Assembly: GCA_964388955.1 (NCBI GenBank) | Contig: CAYMCO010000042.1 | Span: 1-43,897 of the forward strand | Length of the DNA: 43,897 nucleotides | Reading direction: 5' to 3' | DNA from: CAYMCO01 sp964388955 | GTDB taxonomy: Bacteria > Chloroflexota > Anaerolineae > Anaerolineales > E44-bin32 | Part shown: one piece after another, positions 17,027 through 25,947 of the stretch | Numbering within the stretch: position 1 is the stretch's first letter | Layout: every line of letters begins with the position of its first letter | Notes under the pieces: model-generated | What the model saw: the letters and a program-made list of their open reading frames with translations, nothing else | What the model was told of the DNA's origin: nothing | Database searches by the model: none | Program-made: the position numbers and the translations under genes

Positions 17027-17075
17027 GCGATAAGCAGTAAGCGATAAGCAGTAAGTGCCAAGCGGTAAGCGTTCT
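17027..17075. repeat. 14-bp tandem repeat after the aldolase gene
   Basis: GCGATAAGCAGTAA occurs twice head to tail (17027-17040, 17041-17054), followed by a degenerate third unit (GTGCCAAGCGGTAAGCG). It starts 1 nt after the aldolase stop codon. The stretch 17026-17433 holds no recognisable gene. Confidence 0.65.
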
Positions 17076-17113
17076 TCTGCGGGCGGCGATCCTGAGCCCA
17101 AGCCGCGCGCCTC

Positions 17114-17131
17114 GGCAATTGATGAATTGCC
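17114..17131. repeat. GGCAATT-GATG-AATTGCC palindrome
   Basis: An 18-bp inverted repeat flanked by C-rich sequence. A related palindrome (GGGGCAATTCATGAATCGCCCC) is at 35862-35885. Together they suggest a dispersed REP-like family in this genome. Both follow the 3' end of a gene. Confidence 0.55.
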
Positions 17132-17433
17132 CCCACAGGTCTCTCGCGCACCGCTATGCCGCGACCGATAGCCAGTTTCCACGCCGAGGGCGTCTGCTTA
17201 TTGACGCCCCATCGGGGTGTCTCTAGTTATGGTTGAATTCGAGGGTCTTCGCGGTGGGCGCCTTGGCGACCATGCCTCGATACGGGACGGAGGGCAGGGC
17301 CGGGCGCGCAAGAATCCTACGTGGCGGCACCGCCTTGCACTAGGAATTCCAGGGCGGGGCCGGTAGTGCCCTAGAATCTTTGGCAAGTCCGCCGCTTGTC
17401 GAAAATAATCCAGCCGCCGGGCGATCGATCCGT

Positions 17434-18159
17434 TCAATCCAGCATATCTCTGAGTCGCTGCGCGTCCGTGATCGCATGGCCGTGGGCGTCATTGTTGAAG
17501 TATGCGAATACCGTGCGACCCTCAGACCGCCAGCCGCGGATCCGTTCCGCCCACGGCGCCAGGTTCCCCTCACCGTATTTCCCTTGGTACCGGCCATCGA
17601 TTCCATGAAAGCGCAAATAGACCACATCTGAGGTCACCCACAGGGGACAATCCAAGCCGGTCACGCTGAAAATGCAGAAGGTCAGGTGATGAGCCTCGAG
17701 AATATCCCGGATGGGGTCCTGAAACCAGTCCGGATCCCGAAACTCGAATACGTGGGTCAGGTCATCCGGCAGAATGCTGGCAAACCGCTCGAGCCGCTCC
17801 GGGTTCGCGTGCCAGCGCGGCGGGAGCTGCCAGAGAATAGGACCCAAATGCCCCTTCAGGAGCCGCGCCCGGCGCAAGAAATCCTCCACCGGCTCGGAGG
17901 GATCCTTGAGTTTCTTCATATGCGTGATGTAGCGGTTGGCCTTGACGGCGTATGTAAAACCCTCTTGCGCCTGCTCGCGCCAACCTTCGAATGCGCTTTC
18001 GGAGGGCAGTCGGTAGAAGCTGTAGTTGATTTCCACGGTGTCGAAGTTTTCCTGGTAGTACCCGAACAACTCGTCTTGAGCCAGCTTCTCCGGGTAGAAA
18101 ATGCCCTTCCAATGGTCATAGACCCAACCCGAGGTGCCGATCCTGCAGCCTTGGTCCAT
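17434..18159 (-). CDS. DUF72 family protein
   Basis: 241 residues of the DUF72 TIM-barrel family: CRIGTSGWVYDHWKG start, FYPEKLAQDELFGYYQENFDTVEINYSFY (in two blocks), VKANRYITHMKKLKDP, GPILWQLPPRWH, and a FAYFNNDAHGHA end. The biochemical role of DUF72 is not established. The ATG at 18159 is chosen because AGGAGA lies 7 nt upstream and the family N-terminus begins here. The frame stays open to an ATG at 18342, also with an AAGGAG site, which would add 61 residues unlike the family and with lower GC at third positions. Confidence 0.85.
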   Translation of the reverse strand: MDQGCRIGTSGWVYDHWKGIFYPEKLAQDELFGYYQENFDTVEINYSFYRLPSESAFEGWREQAQEGFTYAVKANRYITHMKKLKDPSEPVEDFLRRARLLKGHLGPILWQLPPRWHANPERLERFASILPDDLTHVFEFRDPDWFQDPIRDILEAHHLTFCIFSVTGLDCPLWVTSDVVYLRFHGIDGRYQGKYGEGNLAPWAERIRGWRSEGRTVFAYFNNDAHGHAITDAQRLRDMLD

Positions 18160-18472
18160 GCCCAGTCTCCTGTTCATCACGGCGATTAGGATGATCTCTA
18201 TCGCCCATTCAACGTCCCTCTCTTGTCGGACCAAGATCTCAAGGGCGTTTCGCTGTTCGATGAGACTTGTATCCAGAATATCATCATCCCATGAAAGTGT
18301 CTCTCCCTTGGCATAGCTGGCAGCGTCTACGGGGGAGCCCATGCCGCTCCTTCAATTCGGCTTTCCGCCTCACCGCGAAGCGGAGGCAATTCCGGCCGCG
18401 GATAAGGTTCAGAGAGATATTCGACGTCATTGAGACGATCCGGAAATGCAGCCCGGCTATAAGGAGATAATG
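18160..18472. other. 313-nt divergent intergenic region
   Basis: It holds the possible 61-residue N-terminal extension frame of the DUF72 gene (minus strand, to 18342) and the leader of the helix-hairpin-helix gene. I saw no convincing promoter pair or RNA element. Confidence 0.5.
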
Positions 18473-19360
18473 ATGAGTGGTGCTAGCCCAAAGAATGAGG
18501 AAATCGCCGAAGTGCTCGAGGAGATCGCCGATCTGCTCGAGGCGCAGAAGGCCAATATGCATCGTATACGCGCCTACCGAAATGCTGCCGGCAGCATCCG
18601 CTCGGCCCGGCGGAGCGTGGCTGCCATCGCCCGCCAGGACGGCCACGAGGGGTTGACGCAGATCCCCAATATCGGAGAAAGCTTGGCAGGACTGATCCAG
18701 GGGTACGTGGAGACCGGTCGCAGCGGTCTGCTGGATCGCCTCAGGGGAGAGGTCTCTCCACCGGATGTGTTCGCAGAGCTGCCGGGTGTCGGTGAGGAAC
18801 TCTCCCACCGGATCAGCGCAGTGTTGGATATCGCGACGCTGGAGGAGTTGGAGCAGGCGGCGCACGACGGGCGCCTGGAAACGGTCCCCGGTTTTGGCCC
18901 GAAGCGAGTGCGCAGCGTGCAGTTGGCCTTGGCCGGTATGCTGAGCCGAGCGGCCGGGCGCCGGATCCGGCGAGGACGGGGAATAGAGGCAGAGCGCCAA
19001 GATGATCGACCCTCGGTGGAAACATTGCTTGCAGTTGACCGCGAATACCGACAGCGGGCCGATGCTGGCGAGCTGCGCACCATCGCCCCGAAACGGTTCA
19101 ACCCGAAGAATGAGTCCTGGCTGCCCATCTTGCACACCGAGGAGGAGGGCTGGGAGTTCACCGTGCTGTTTTCGAACACCTCACGAGCCCACGACCTGGG
19201 AAGAACCCACGACTGGGTGGTCATCTATTATGCGCGCGATGGTCGGGAACGCCAGGCGACGGTCGTTACAGCCAGGCAAGGTGGTCTGGCGGGCAAGCGA
19301 GTCGTCCGGGGTCGCGAATCCGAGTGCCGTCGACTGTACCGGCGGGAACGCGAGAGCTGA
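18473..19360 (+). CDS. PolX-type helix-hairpin-helix protein without polymerase domain
   Basis: 295 residues. Residues 1-80 match the 8-kDa HHH domain of family X DNA polymerases (EVLEEIADLLEAQKAN..RIRAYRNAA), and further HhH turns follow (LPGVGEELSHRI, VPGFGPKRVRSV). In DNA polymerase X a nucleotidyltransferase domain and often a PHP domain follow; here there is instead a basic stretch (RRIRRGRG) and a C-terminal module with FNPKNESWLPILHTEEEGWEFTVLFSNTSRAHDLG. That module looks like a known uncharacterised domain of DNA-related proteins. A DNA-binding role is likely, catalysis unlikely. AAGGAG precedes the tandem ATGs; 18473 gives the better spacing. Confidence 0.75.
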   Translation: MSGASPKNEEIAEVLEEIADLLEAQKANMHRIRAYRNAAGSIRSARRSVAAIARQDGHEGLTQIPNIGESLAGLIQGYVETGRSGLLDRLRGEVSPPDVFAELPGVGEELSHRISAVLDIATLEELEQAAHDGRLETVPGFGPKRVRSVQLALAGMLSRAAGRRIRRGRGIEAERQDDRPSVETLLAVDREYRQRADAGELRTIAPKRFNPKNESWLPILHTEEEGWEFTVLFSNTSRAHDLGRTHDWVVIYYARDGRERQATVVTARQGGLAGKRVVRGRESECRRLYRRERES

Positions 19361-19452
19361 ATCCCTCGGCCGAGCACGGGCGAATCGAAAAAGGCGGGAT
19401 GCGACCAGCGCACCGGATTTGCTTGCACATCCGGGATGACTCCTCCCTCACG

Positions 19453-20133
19453 CTAGGCAAGAAGCGTCGCGGCCAGCCCTGAAAGCACGATGCCATCGAA
19501 AGTACCCGCCCCCCCGATGCTCATCACCCGCGCGTGGATGTCCCGTAATCTTGGGATATGGAGCAGATCCGCCCCGACCACCGGACCGAGCACGCCGGCG
19601 CTGAACGCCACTGGTGGGGCAAAGTCTGGTATCAACAGCCAGGCACACAGCACCGCCAATCCGGCGGGGATGAACGGATTCAGGGCGATTCCCACTCCGG
19701 TCACAGGCCGCGATACCCAGTAGCAGACCAGGATATTCACCAACGTGGCAATCACCGTGGCCAGCAGCGCCCGGGAACCGTGTGTCGCGATTCGGCCGAA
19801 TTCATAGAGCACAATCAAGAGCGGGACCAAAGCGCCGCCCACATTAATCGCCAGGATCGTGTACCACTCTCCCGCGCCCGGCAGGAACATACGCCGCAAT
19901 CCGAACAGGGTCGGCGCGATCACTTCAATTGGGGCCTCACGCTTGAAGCGATATATGGGGATATTGACCAGCCCGCCGATGAATATCCCAATCGCCGCAA
20001 GAGTGGCGCCGAGCGGGCTCAGACCCAGTTTATCCAGCGCAGTGACCAGCAAGTCGGCGAAGAAGAAGGGCACCAGCAGAATCCCTACCAGAACGATAAG
20101 GCCGAGGCAGCCAGACGGCAGCAATGATCGCAT
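19453..20133 (-). CDS. DUF1614-like integral membrane protein
   Basis: 226 residues with about seven hydrophobic helices, starting MRSLLPSGCLGLIVLVGILL and containing FIGGLVNIPIY, a conserved-looking NVGGALVP stretch and GGAGTFDGIVLSGLAATLLA at the end. These features match DUF1614 proteins, whose function is unknown. The ATG at 20133 has AGAGGAATGAGAAG upstream; the longer frame to 20238 adds Arg-rich text unlike a membrane protein. It converges on the helix-hairpin-helix gene. Confidence 0.75.
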   Translation of the reverse strand: MRSLLPSGCLGLIVLVGILLVPFFFADLLVTALDKLGLSPLGATLAAIGIFIGGLVNIPIYRFKREAPIEVIAPTLFGLRRMFLPGAGEWYTILAINVGGALVPLLIVLYEFGRIATHGSRALLATVIATLVNILVCYWVSRPVTGVGIALNPFIPAGLAVLCAWLLIPDFAPPVAFSAGVLGPVVGADLLHIPRLRDIHARVMSIGGAGTFDGIVLSGLAATLLA

Positions 20134-20258
20134 CTTCTCATTCCTCTCGTGTACGGATCGCAGTTTGGGACGCCGGAGGGCGATTGCCCAGACTCGTGGC
20201 TCGGATGATCCCCGCCGGGAGGCCCGGCGGCCGCTCACCGGCCTGCAAGCCCCAGTGC

Positions 20259-21000
20259 CTAGACTAAACCGAATCGGCGGATTCGTCCAGCGCGGTTCGA
20301 GGCGCCCCTGGGGTATGTCGTCGCGCGCGAGAGCTCATGGCCCGCGCTCCGCTCCCCCTTACCGCGCTGTTCTGCGGCCGGCTTTCCAAGCCCTGGTTGT
20401 GGGGACGCCCCTGCGCGCGCCTCTCCCGGATGTGCTCCAACTTGGGGGCAGAGCCCCTCCACGTACCCATTGGCCGCGTACTGAACGCGCTGGTCGTTGC
20501 GGTGGATCTTTGGCACAGGGGCTCTCAGTGCCTTCCGTAGAGCGACCAACGTCAGCAACTGATCCAAGCTACGGCTCAGGTGCCAGCCCCGGACAGCTCG
20601 TGCAAACACGTCCATGATCGCCGCCAGGTAGACGAATTCGTTCCGCAGGCGCATATACGTGATATCGCTGACCCATACCTGGCCGGGATACGTCACTTCC
20701 AGATCCTTCACCAAGTTCGCATAGCGCCTCAAGCTATGCTGGCTGTCCATCGTAGGGGGCTTGCGGCGCTGCTGAGAGCGTGCCAGGCCCATTTCCCGCA
20801 TCAAACACTGTTTACGCTTGCAGGTTGAGCCTCATGCTGTAGGGAGAACGCCGGAGCTATTCCGTCACCCGCCGGCTCCCGTATTTGATGAACCGGGAGG
20901 CAGCCTCTCGCACCGTCGCCCGAATGGCCTCATCTTCCCGGCTCTTCGGCCGGCAATGGCAGCTGCTTGGGGCACCTCCTGGCACCAGCCTTCCCCCCTC
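20259..21000 (-). pseudogene. decayed IS3-family transposase (OrfB)
   Basis: Pieces of an IS3-type OrfB lie in order on the minus strand. Around 20860-20990 there is an HTH_21-like part (SREDEAIRATVREAASRF, YGSRRVTE), ended by a TAG at about 20857. A shift of frame follows, then CLMREMGLARSQQRRK and the rve core with WVSDITYMRLRNEFVYLAA and DVFARAVRGW, as far as NDQRVQYAANGYV near 20480. Past that point the C-terminal catalytic Glu region is scrambled. At least one nonsense change and one or two frameshifts make it inactive. Terminal inverted repeats were not found. It lies between the DUF1614 gene and RNase J. Confidence 0.75.
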
Positions 21001-21318
21001 CTCCCGCATTGCGCTTCGATCCGCCCCCACCCCCTTGGCCCCCTCCCTCAGCTCCCCTGGGTCCGTTTCCCCGGTTCTCCGGAGGCTGGGGGAGGCGGAG
21101 AGGCCCGTTAGGGGGCGAGCGGATTGGGGTGGAGGGCAAATTCCCGCCCGTCTCGCGGCGCCGCGAACCGAATGCCCATTCCTCCGTTCAAGTAGACCGC
21201 TGCCAGGCCGCGCGGATGCATACTCAACTTCCTCTCTCCTCTCCAGGGAACAGCCTCTGAGATATGAGGCCAACGCTCTTGCAGCAAATCACCGGATGCA
21301 CCTCTCTCCCAGTCTGCA
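21001..21318. other. intergenic, pyrimidine-rich, no gene seen
   Basis: The stretch between the transposase remnant and the RNase J promoter is rich in C/T runs (around 20990-21080) and contains no coding sequence I can support. Confidence 0.5.
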
Positions 21319-21347
21319 TTGACAAGTCCCCGCGCCTGTCTTATACT
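21319..21347 (+). promoter_or_regulatory. near-consensus sigma70 promoter for RNase J
   Basis: TTGACA (21319-21324), 17 nt, TATACT (21342-21347). The predicted start site is near 21354, giving a leader of about 168 nt before the RNase J ATG. This is one of the two best promoters in the window. Confidence 0.75.
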
Positions 21348-21496
21348 CGTCGTGGCTTATTTGCACGTTCTGTCCCCCCCCCGAACCGGAACAGCGCATA
21401 TAGGTTAGACTTGCCCGAGAGGGCGCCCCAGCATTGGGTGGAATGCTGTGGGAGCCGAGGGCGGACAGGCCGATGAAGGAAAATTAGATAAATAAC

Positions 21497-21514
21497 ATGA
21501 GGTTAGGTAAATAA
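21497..21514 (+). CDS. six-codon upstream ORF in the RNase J leader
   Basis: ATG AGG TTA GGT AAA TAA ends 7 nt before the RNase J ATG in an AT-rich stretch. The RNase J start itself lacks a good Shine-Dalgarno sequence, so termination on this mini-ORF could help deliver ribosomes. It may equally be chance. Confidence 0.25.
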   Translation: MRLGK

Positions 21515-21521
21515 AAAGACA

Positions 21522-23135
21522 ATGGCGAAATATCTGAAAATCATCCCCCTGGGAGGACTGGGGGAAATTGGGAAGAATCTGACCGTATATGAGTACGGTC
21601 ACAACATGATGATCGTGGATTGCGGGGTGATGTTCCCCGAAAGCGACATGCACGGCATCGATTTGGTGCTGCCGGATTTTGAATACGTCACCGAGAACCG
21701 CGACATGCTGCGGGGCGTCGTCTTGACGCACGGCCACATGGACCACATCGGCGCGCTCCCCTATCTACTGAGGGAGGTAAACGTGCCGGTGTACGGCACC
21801 AGGCTCACCCTGGGGCTGGTCAAACGTCAACTGGAGGAAAAGGGACTGCTTGGGGGAGCAGACCTCCGCATTCTGGATGCAGAGGTCCGCATCGGCCCCT
21901 TCCGGGTGAAGCCCTTTCCGGTGGCCCATTCCATCCCGGACTCTGTGGGATTGGTGATTGAGAGCCCCATCGGAAAGGTGGTTCACACCGGGGACTACAA
22001 GCTGGATGAAACACCGACAGGCGGCCGAACCACGGACCTGAAAATGCTTCGGCGTCTGACCCAGGACGGCGTGCTTGCCATGCTGGGCGACAGTACGAAC
22101 GCCGATCGGCCCGGCCGCACTGAGACGGAGCGCGTGGTCGCGGAGACCATGGACCGTCTTTTCAGGCAGTACAAGGGCCACCGGATTATCATCGCCACGT
22201 TCTCCTCTCTGCTCGCCCGGCTGCAGGAGATCATGAACTTGGCGCACAAGCACGGGCGGGTGGTCGCCATGACGGGCAGGAGCCTGGTGGAAAACGTCGA
22301 GTTGGCCCATGAGCTGGGTTATCTCAAGCTGCCGAAAGGCTTGCTCGTTGACATCGACGCCAATGTTCCCAAGGAGCGCCTGGTGGTGCTCTCCACTGGA
22401 TCACAGGGGGAGCCGCGATCGGCGCTCAACCGGATGGCCAACGGCCTGCACCGACAGATCCGGGTGGCGCGGGGTGATGTGATCATCATCTCAGGCGGCA
22501 CCATCCCCGGAAACGAGGAGGACGTGGGGCGCATGCTGAACAAACTGTTCGGCCGGGGAGCCAAGGTGATATACGGCGCGATGGAACCGGTCCACGTATC
22601 CGGGCACGGCAGCCGGGACGAGATGCGTGCCATGATTGACGCAGTGCGGCCCAAGTTCATGATCCCCGCGCATGGGGAGCTGCGCCACCTATACCTGCAC
22701 GCCGAGATAGCCGAGCAAAGCGGCATGCGGCCTGAGGATATCTTCGTGCTCAACGATGGTGCTAATTGGGTCACGGATGGCGCGAAGGCGTGGACGGAGG
22801 AGACCCTGAAGGTGGATGAGGTGTATGTGGATGGCCGCTTGGTGGGTGAGATCGGCGAGATCGTCATGCGCGATCGCCAACGACTGTCGCAGGACGGCTT
22901 CATCGTGGCGCTGATCCCGGTCAACCGGAAGCGTGAGTTGGTGGGTGAACCCCAGATCGTCAGCCGCGGGTTCGTCTATCTCAAGGAAGCGGAAGAACTG
23001 CTCGAAGCTGGGCGGGAACTGATCAAGCGCCACTACAAGGATGGTTCACAAGATCTCCGCCGCGCATTGGAAGACTTCTTCTTCCGCGAGACGCGTTCAC
23101 GGCCAGTTGTGCTGCCTCGTTTCATCCGCGTCTAG
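21522..23135 (+). CDS. rnj: ribonuclease J
   Basis: 537 residues, close to the usual 555. The metallo-beta-lactamase core carries the zinc motif HGHMDH (H70, H72, D74, H75), an early IIPLGGLGEIGKNLTV, the beta-CASP region MTGRSLVENVELAHELGYL, GTIPGNEEDVGRMLNKL, and HVSGHGSRDEMRAM with PAHGELRHLYLH. RNase J is a cytoplasmic 5' exonuclease and endonuclease for mRNA decay and rRNA processing. The ATG at 21522 has only a weak A/G-rich site upstream (AAAAAGAC). It is preceded by a strong promoter and a long leader, so post-transcriptional self-control is possible, as in other bacteria. Confidence 0.95.
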   Translation: MAKYLKIIPLGGLGEIGKNLTVYEYGHNMMIVDCGVMFPESDMHGIDLVLPDFEYVTENRDMLRGVVLTHGHMDHIGALPYLLREVNVPVYGTRLTLGLVKRQLEEKGLLGGADLRILDAEVRIGPFRVKPFPVAHSIPDSVGLVIESPIGKVVHTGDYKLDETPTGGRTTDLKMLRRLTQDGVLAMLGDSTNADRPGRTETERVVAETMDRLFRQYKGHRIIIATFSSLLARLQEIMNLAHKHGRVVAMTGRSLVENVELAHELGYLKLPKGLLVDIDANVPKERLVVLSTGSQGEPRSALNRMANGLHRQIRVARGDVIIISGGTIPGNEEDVGRMLNKLFGRGAKVIYGAMEPVHVSGHGSRDEMRAMIDAVRPKFMIPAHGELRHLYLHAEIAEQSGMRPEDIFVLNDGANWVTDGAKAWTEETLKVDEVYVDGRLVGEIGEIVMRDRQRLSQDGFIVALIPVNRKRELVGEPQIVSRGFVYLKEAEELLEAGRELIKRHYKDGSQDLRRALEDFFFRETRSRPVVLPRFIRV

Positions 23136-23590
23136 AGATCCATTCAGAATCCGACGGGGAAAGGCACACGAGAACTCAAGGGTTGCCCAGATGGGACCTC
23201 CCTCCACAGGTTCGCCCCTACCTTTGTCTTCCCATGGCGAAGCCCCGCTTTGCCGATGCGAAAAGGGGCGGCAGAATCGGGGCCACGCGCGGCCGCGGGC
23301 CAAGCGGCTATGGGGGGGATGGGTATTGATCGGGCACTCTGCCCCGCCCGACGGCGTTCATTGAGGTGGCTCACCGCACGGACTGGATCCTCGATAGGGC
23401 ATTCCCCTATCATGCGGCCGGCCGAGCGCCCCGACAGGCTGGAAAAAACCGTACGGCGGTACAAACCTCCAGACACACCCACGCCGCTGCCGCGCTATCT
23501 CAAGGCCGGCAACCGATGTAGAATACCCCTGTAATCAATGAAGGATAAGCCCCGTTGAGGGGAAATCGATTGTGGGAAAGAGGTGTCACA
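23136..23590. other. 455-nt intergenic region, no feature recognised
   Basis: Between RNase J and the ECF operon I found no coding sequence, riboswitch or clear promoter. A TAGAAT at about 23519-23524 could be a -10 box, but it has no matching -35. A vitamin riboswitch would be expected here for many ECF systems, but I cannot identify its conserved core. Confidence 0.5.
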
Positions 23591-24127
23591 GTGAAGGCGC
23601 GCACAGCAGCAGTTACCGCAGTGAGCATCGCCATCGTGGTGGTGCTCGTCTACATCGTCCGCATCCCGGTGCCCGCCACGGGCGGCTATTGGCATACGGG
23701 TGCAATCGCGGAGATCTTCGTGGCGCTTGCTTTCGGCCCCATGATCGGGGGGATTGCTTCCGGCGTCGGGGCTGCTTTGGCGGATCTGATCGCAGGATAT
23801 GCCAGTTATGCACCCCTCACTTTAATCGCCCACGGCGCCACAGGCGCCTTGGCGGGCTGGATTGGGTGGAGGAAGGGGATCCGATGGATGCTCTTGGGTT
23901 GGGCAGTCGGTGGCCTGGCCCAGGTGGCAGTCTATTTCGTGGGAGAAGCTACACTGTACGGGTACGGCGCCGCGGGGGCAGCCGCAGAGCTGCTGGGCAA
24001 TCTGGTTCAAGTGGGGCTGGGCATCTTTGGGGTGCTGCTCTACCGGCAGGTCGAGCGGTCCTACCCACAGATCTCGCAATTGGCCTCCCCCACTCCCTTC
24101 CAGGAGGTCGCCGAGGGCGATGATTGA
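23591..24127 (+). CDS. ECF transporter substrate-binding S component
   Basis: 178 residues with about five or six hydrophobic helices. Near the N-terminus VRIPVPATGGYWHTGA is followed by FVALAFGPMIGGIASGVGAALADL and APLTLIAHGATGALAGWIG, typical of small S components in the riboflavin-type ECF family (PF07155-like). S components bind a vitamin or related micronutrient and dock on the EcfA-A-T module encoded next. The substrate cannot be deduced. The start is GTG at 23591 with AGAGGTG upstream; a TTG at 23555 is less likely. Confidence 0.8.
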   Translation: MKARTAAVTAVSIAIVVVLVYIVRIPVPATGGYWHTGAIAEIFVALAFGPMIGGIASGVGAALADLIAGYASYAPLTLIAHGATGALAGWIGWRKGIRWMLLGWAVGGLAQVAVYFVGEATLYGYGAAGAAAELLGNLVQVGLGIFGVLLYRQVERSYPQISQLASPTPFQEVAEGDD

Positions 24128-24222
24128 GCCCCTCCTGTCTCCCTACCCATGACGTGGTTCGGACCGGCGGCCCATGCGCACACCACCGCTCACCAATGTA
24201 GCGAACTTGGAGAAGTGCGGAC

Positions 24223-25101
24223 TTGTCCATCATACAGGTCAGCGACCTGAGTTACGCCTATCCGCCGGCGCAAAAAGAACATGCCCCATCCTGGGTCCTG
24301 AGAGGAATCAACCTGGACATTGCAGAAGGGGAGTTCACCGCGCTCATGGGCCCCACCGGAGCGGGCAAGACCACGCTCGGTATGGCCCTCAACGGCATCG
24401 TCCCACAAGCGACGGGTGGGCTCATCCGGGGGGATGTATGGGCGGCGGGGCTGAATACCAAGCGCCATCCGGTCTCGGAACTGGCCCGCCTGGTGGGGGT
24501 GGTCTTCCAGGAACCAGAGAACCAGCTTTTCAACCGCGATGTGGAATCTGAGATCGCCTTCGGGCTGGAAAACCTTGGCCTGCCGCGGCAGGAGATGAGG
24601 GAAAGGGTCCGCTGGGCGCTGGATGCGGTGGGCATGGCCGATTTCGCCGGCCGCTCCCCGTTTGAGCTCTCCGGTGGCCAGAAACAGCGCGTATCGCTGG
24701 CCTCGATCCTTGCGATGAAGCCCAGGGTGCTGGTGCTCGATGAACCGACGGCGAGGCTCGATGCTCGAGGGCAGTCACAGCTCTTCTCCGTCATCAGCGC
24801 GCTGCGACATGAGATGGAGATGACCATCCTGCTGATCAGCAACGACCCTGAATGGGTGCGTGAGTTGGCCGATCGGGTGCTGATCATGCAGTCGGGGACG
24901 CTCGCGCTGCAGGGGGATCCGCGCCGTGTGCTGGGAGATGTCGGGCGGCTGGGCGAGATAGGCTTGGCGGCCCCCCAAATGGCGGAGTTGGCGGCCCGTC
25001 TGACCGGCGACGGGTTCGGCCCCTTCCAATTCACCGACCTAGAAGCCGCATCCAAGGCTTTGTCCGGAGCGCTGGCAAACCACGCGGGCGGGGAATCGTG
25101 A
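24223..25101 (+). CDS. ecfA1: ECF transporter ATPase A1, degenerate H-loop
   Basis: 292-residue ABC ATPase: Walker A GPTGAGKTT, Q-loop VFQEPENQLF, intact signature ELSGGQKQR, Walker B LVLDEPTARLD. The switch His, usually in a T/S-H-D motif, is Asn here (LLISNDPEW). The C-terminal tail is of the ECF type. It powers vitamin uptake together with A2 and T. The start is TTG at 24223 behind GGAGAAG. Its stop overlaps the A2 start as GTGA, so the two are coupled. Confidence 0.88.
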   Translation: MSIIQVSDLSYAYPPAQKEHAPSWVLRGINLDIAEGEFTALMGPTGAGKTTLGMALNGIVPQATGGLIRGDVWAAGLNTKRHPVSELARLVGVVFQEPENQLFNRDVESEIAFGLENLGLPRQEMRERVRWALDAVGMADFAGRSPFELSGGQKQRVSLASILAMKPRVLVLDEPTARLDARGQSQLFSVISALRHEMEMTILLISNDPEWVRELADRVLIMQSGTLALQGDPRRVLGDVGRLGEIGLAAPQMAELAARLTGDGFGPFQFTDLEAASKALSGALANHAGGES

Positions 25102-25946
25102 TTTCACCACCCCGCATCGAGGTGCAAGCACTCAGCTACGCCTATCCCAACGGCAGGATGGCGATCGAGGACATATCCCTCACCATCCCGCCCGGCGATT
25201 TCGTGGCACTGATTGGACAGAACGGCTCCGGGAAGACCACCCTCGCCAAGCATTTCAACGGGCTGCTGCGCCCCACTTCCGGCCGCGTGACCTTCGATGG
25301 GGCCGATATCCACCGGAAGTCGATCGGCGAATTGTCGGCGTTGGTGGGTTATGTGTTTCAGAATCCGGACCATCAGATTTTCAGCAGCACAGTGTCTGAG
25401 GAGATCGGCCACGGCCCTCGAAACTTGGGACTCAACGAGGCGGAGATCAGCGAGCGGGTGGGGAAAACGCTGGCCAGATTCGGTTTGGAGGAATGGGCAC
25501 AGGCACAACCGGCCATGCTGAGCTTCGGCCTGCGGCGCAAAGTGTCGGTCGCCTCCATTTGCGCCATGGAGACGCCCGTGCTCATCCTTGATGAACCCAC
25601 CACCGGCCTGGATTGGGGAGCCGTGGTTGGCTTGATGGCGTTGATCACTGAGATGAACGGGCTGGGCCACACAGTCTTGCTGATCACTCACGACATGCGG
25701 GTGGTGACCCAATATGCTCGCCGGGTGCTGCTCCTGGATGGGGGTCATATCATGGGGTTCGACTCCACCCGAAAGCTCTTCCAGGACCTGGATTTGTTGG
25801 AGCGCCTGGGCATCCGTATTCCACCGATCATCCAGTTGACCCAGCGGATGGAATGCTATGGTTTGCCCCCCGACGTAATGACTGTCGATGCATTTCAGGC
25901 TGCCTGCAGACCGCTGCTCCAAGATCGCTCTCAGAGGGGATCTTGA
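25098..25946 (+). CDS. ecfA2: ECF transporter ATPase A2, degenerate signature
   Basis: 282-residue ABC ATPase: Walker A GQNGSGKTT, Q-loop VFQNPDHQIF, Walker B LILDEPTTGLD, and an intact switch His in LLITHDMRV. The ABC signature, LSGGQ or LSGGE in most, is LSFGL here. Together with the missing His in A1, both changes fall in the same composite ATP site of the A1-A2 dimer. The GTG at 25098 overlaps the A1 stop by four bases. The 3' end abuts ecfT. Confidence 0.88.
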   Translation: MISPPRIEVQALSYAYPNGRMAIEDISLTIPPGDFVALIGQNGSGKTTLAKHFNGLLRPTSGRVTFDGADIHRKSIGELSALVGYVFQNPDHQIFSSTVSEEIGHGPRNLGLNEAEISERVGKTLARFGLEEWAQAQPAMLSFGLRRKVSVASICAMETPVLILDEPTTGLDWGAVVGLMALITEMNGLGHTVLLITHDMRVVTQYARRVLLLDGGHIMGFDSTRKLFQDLDLLERLGIRIPPIIQLTQRMECYGLPPDVMTVDAFQAACRPLLQDRSQRGS

Positions 25947-25947
25947 C

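Noticed and set aside
23400..23590. Vitamin riboswitch before the ECF operon
   Set aside because: No conserved core (THI, RFN or cobalamin type) could be recognised by eye.
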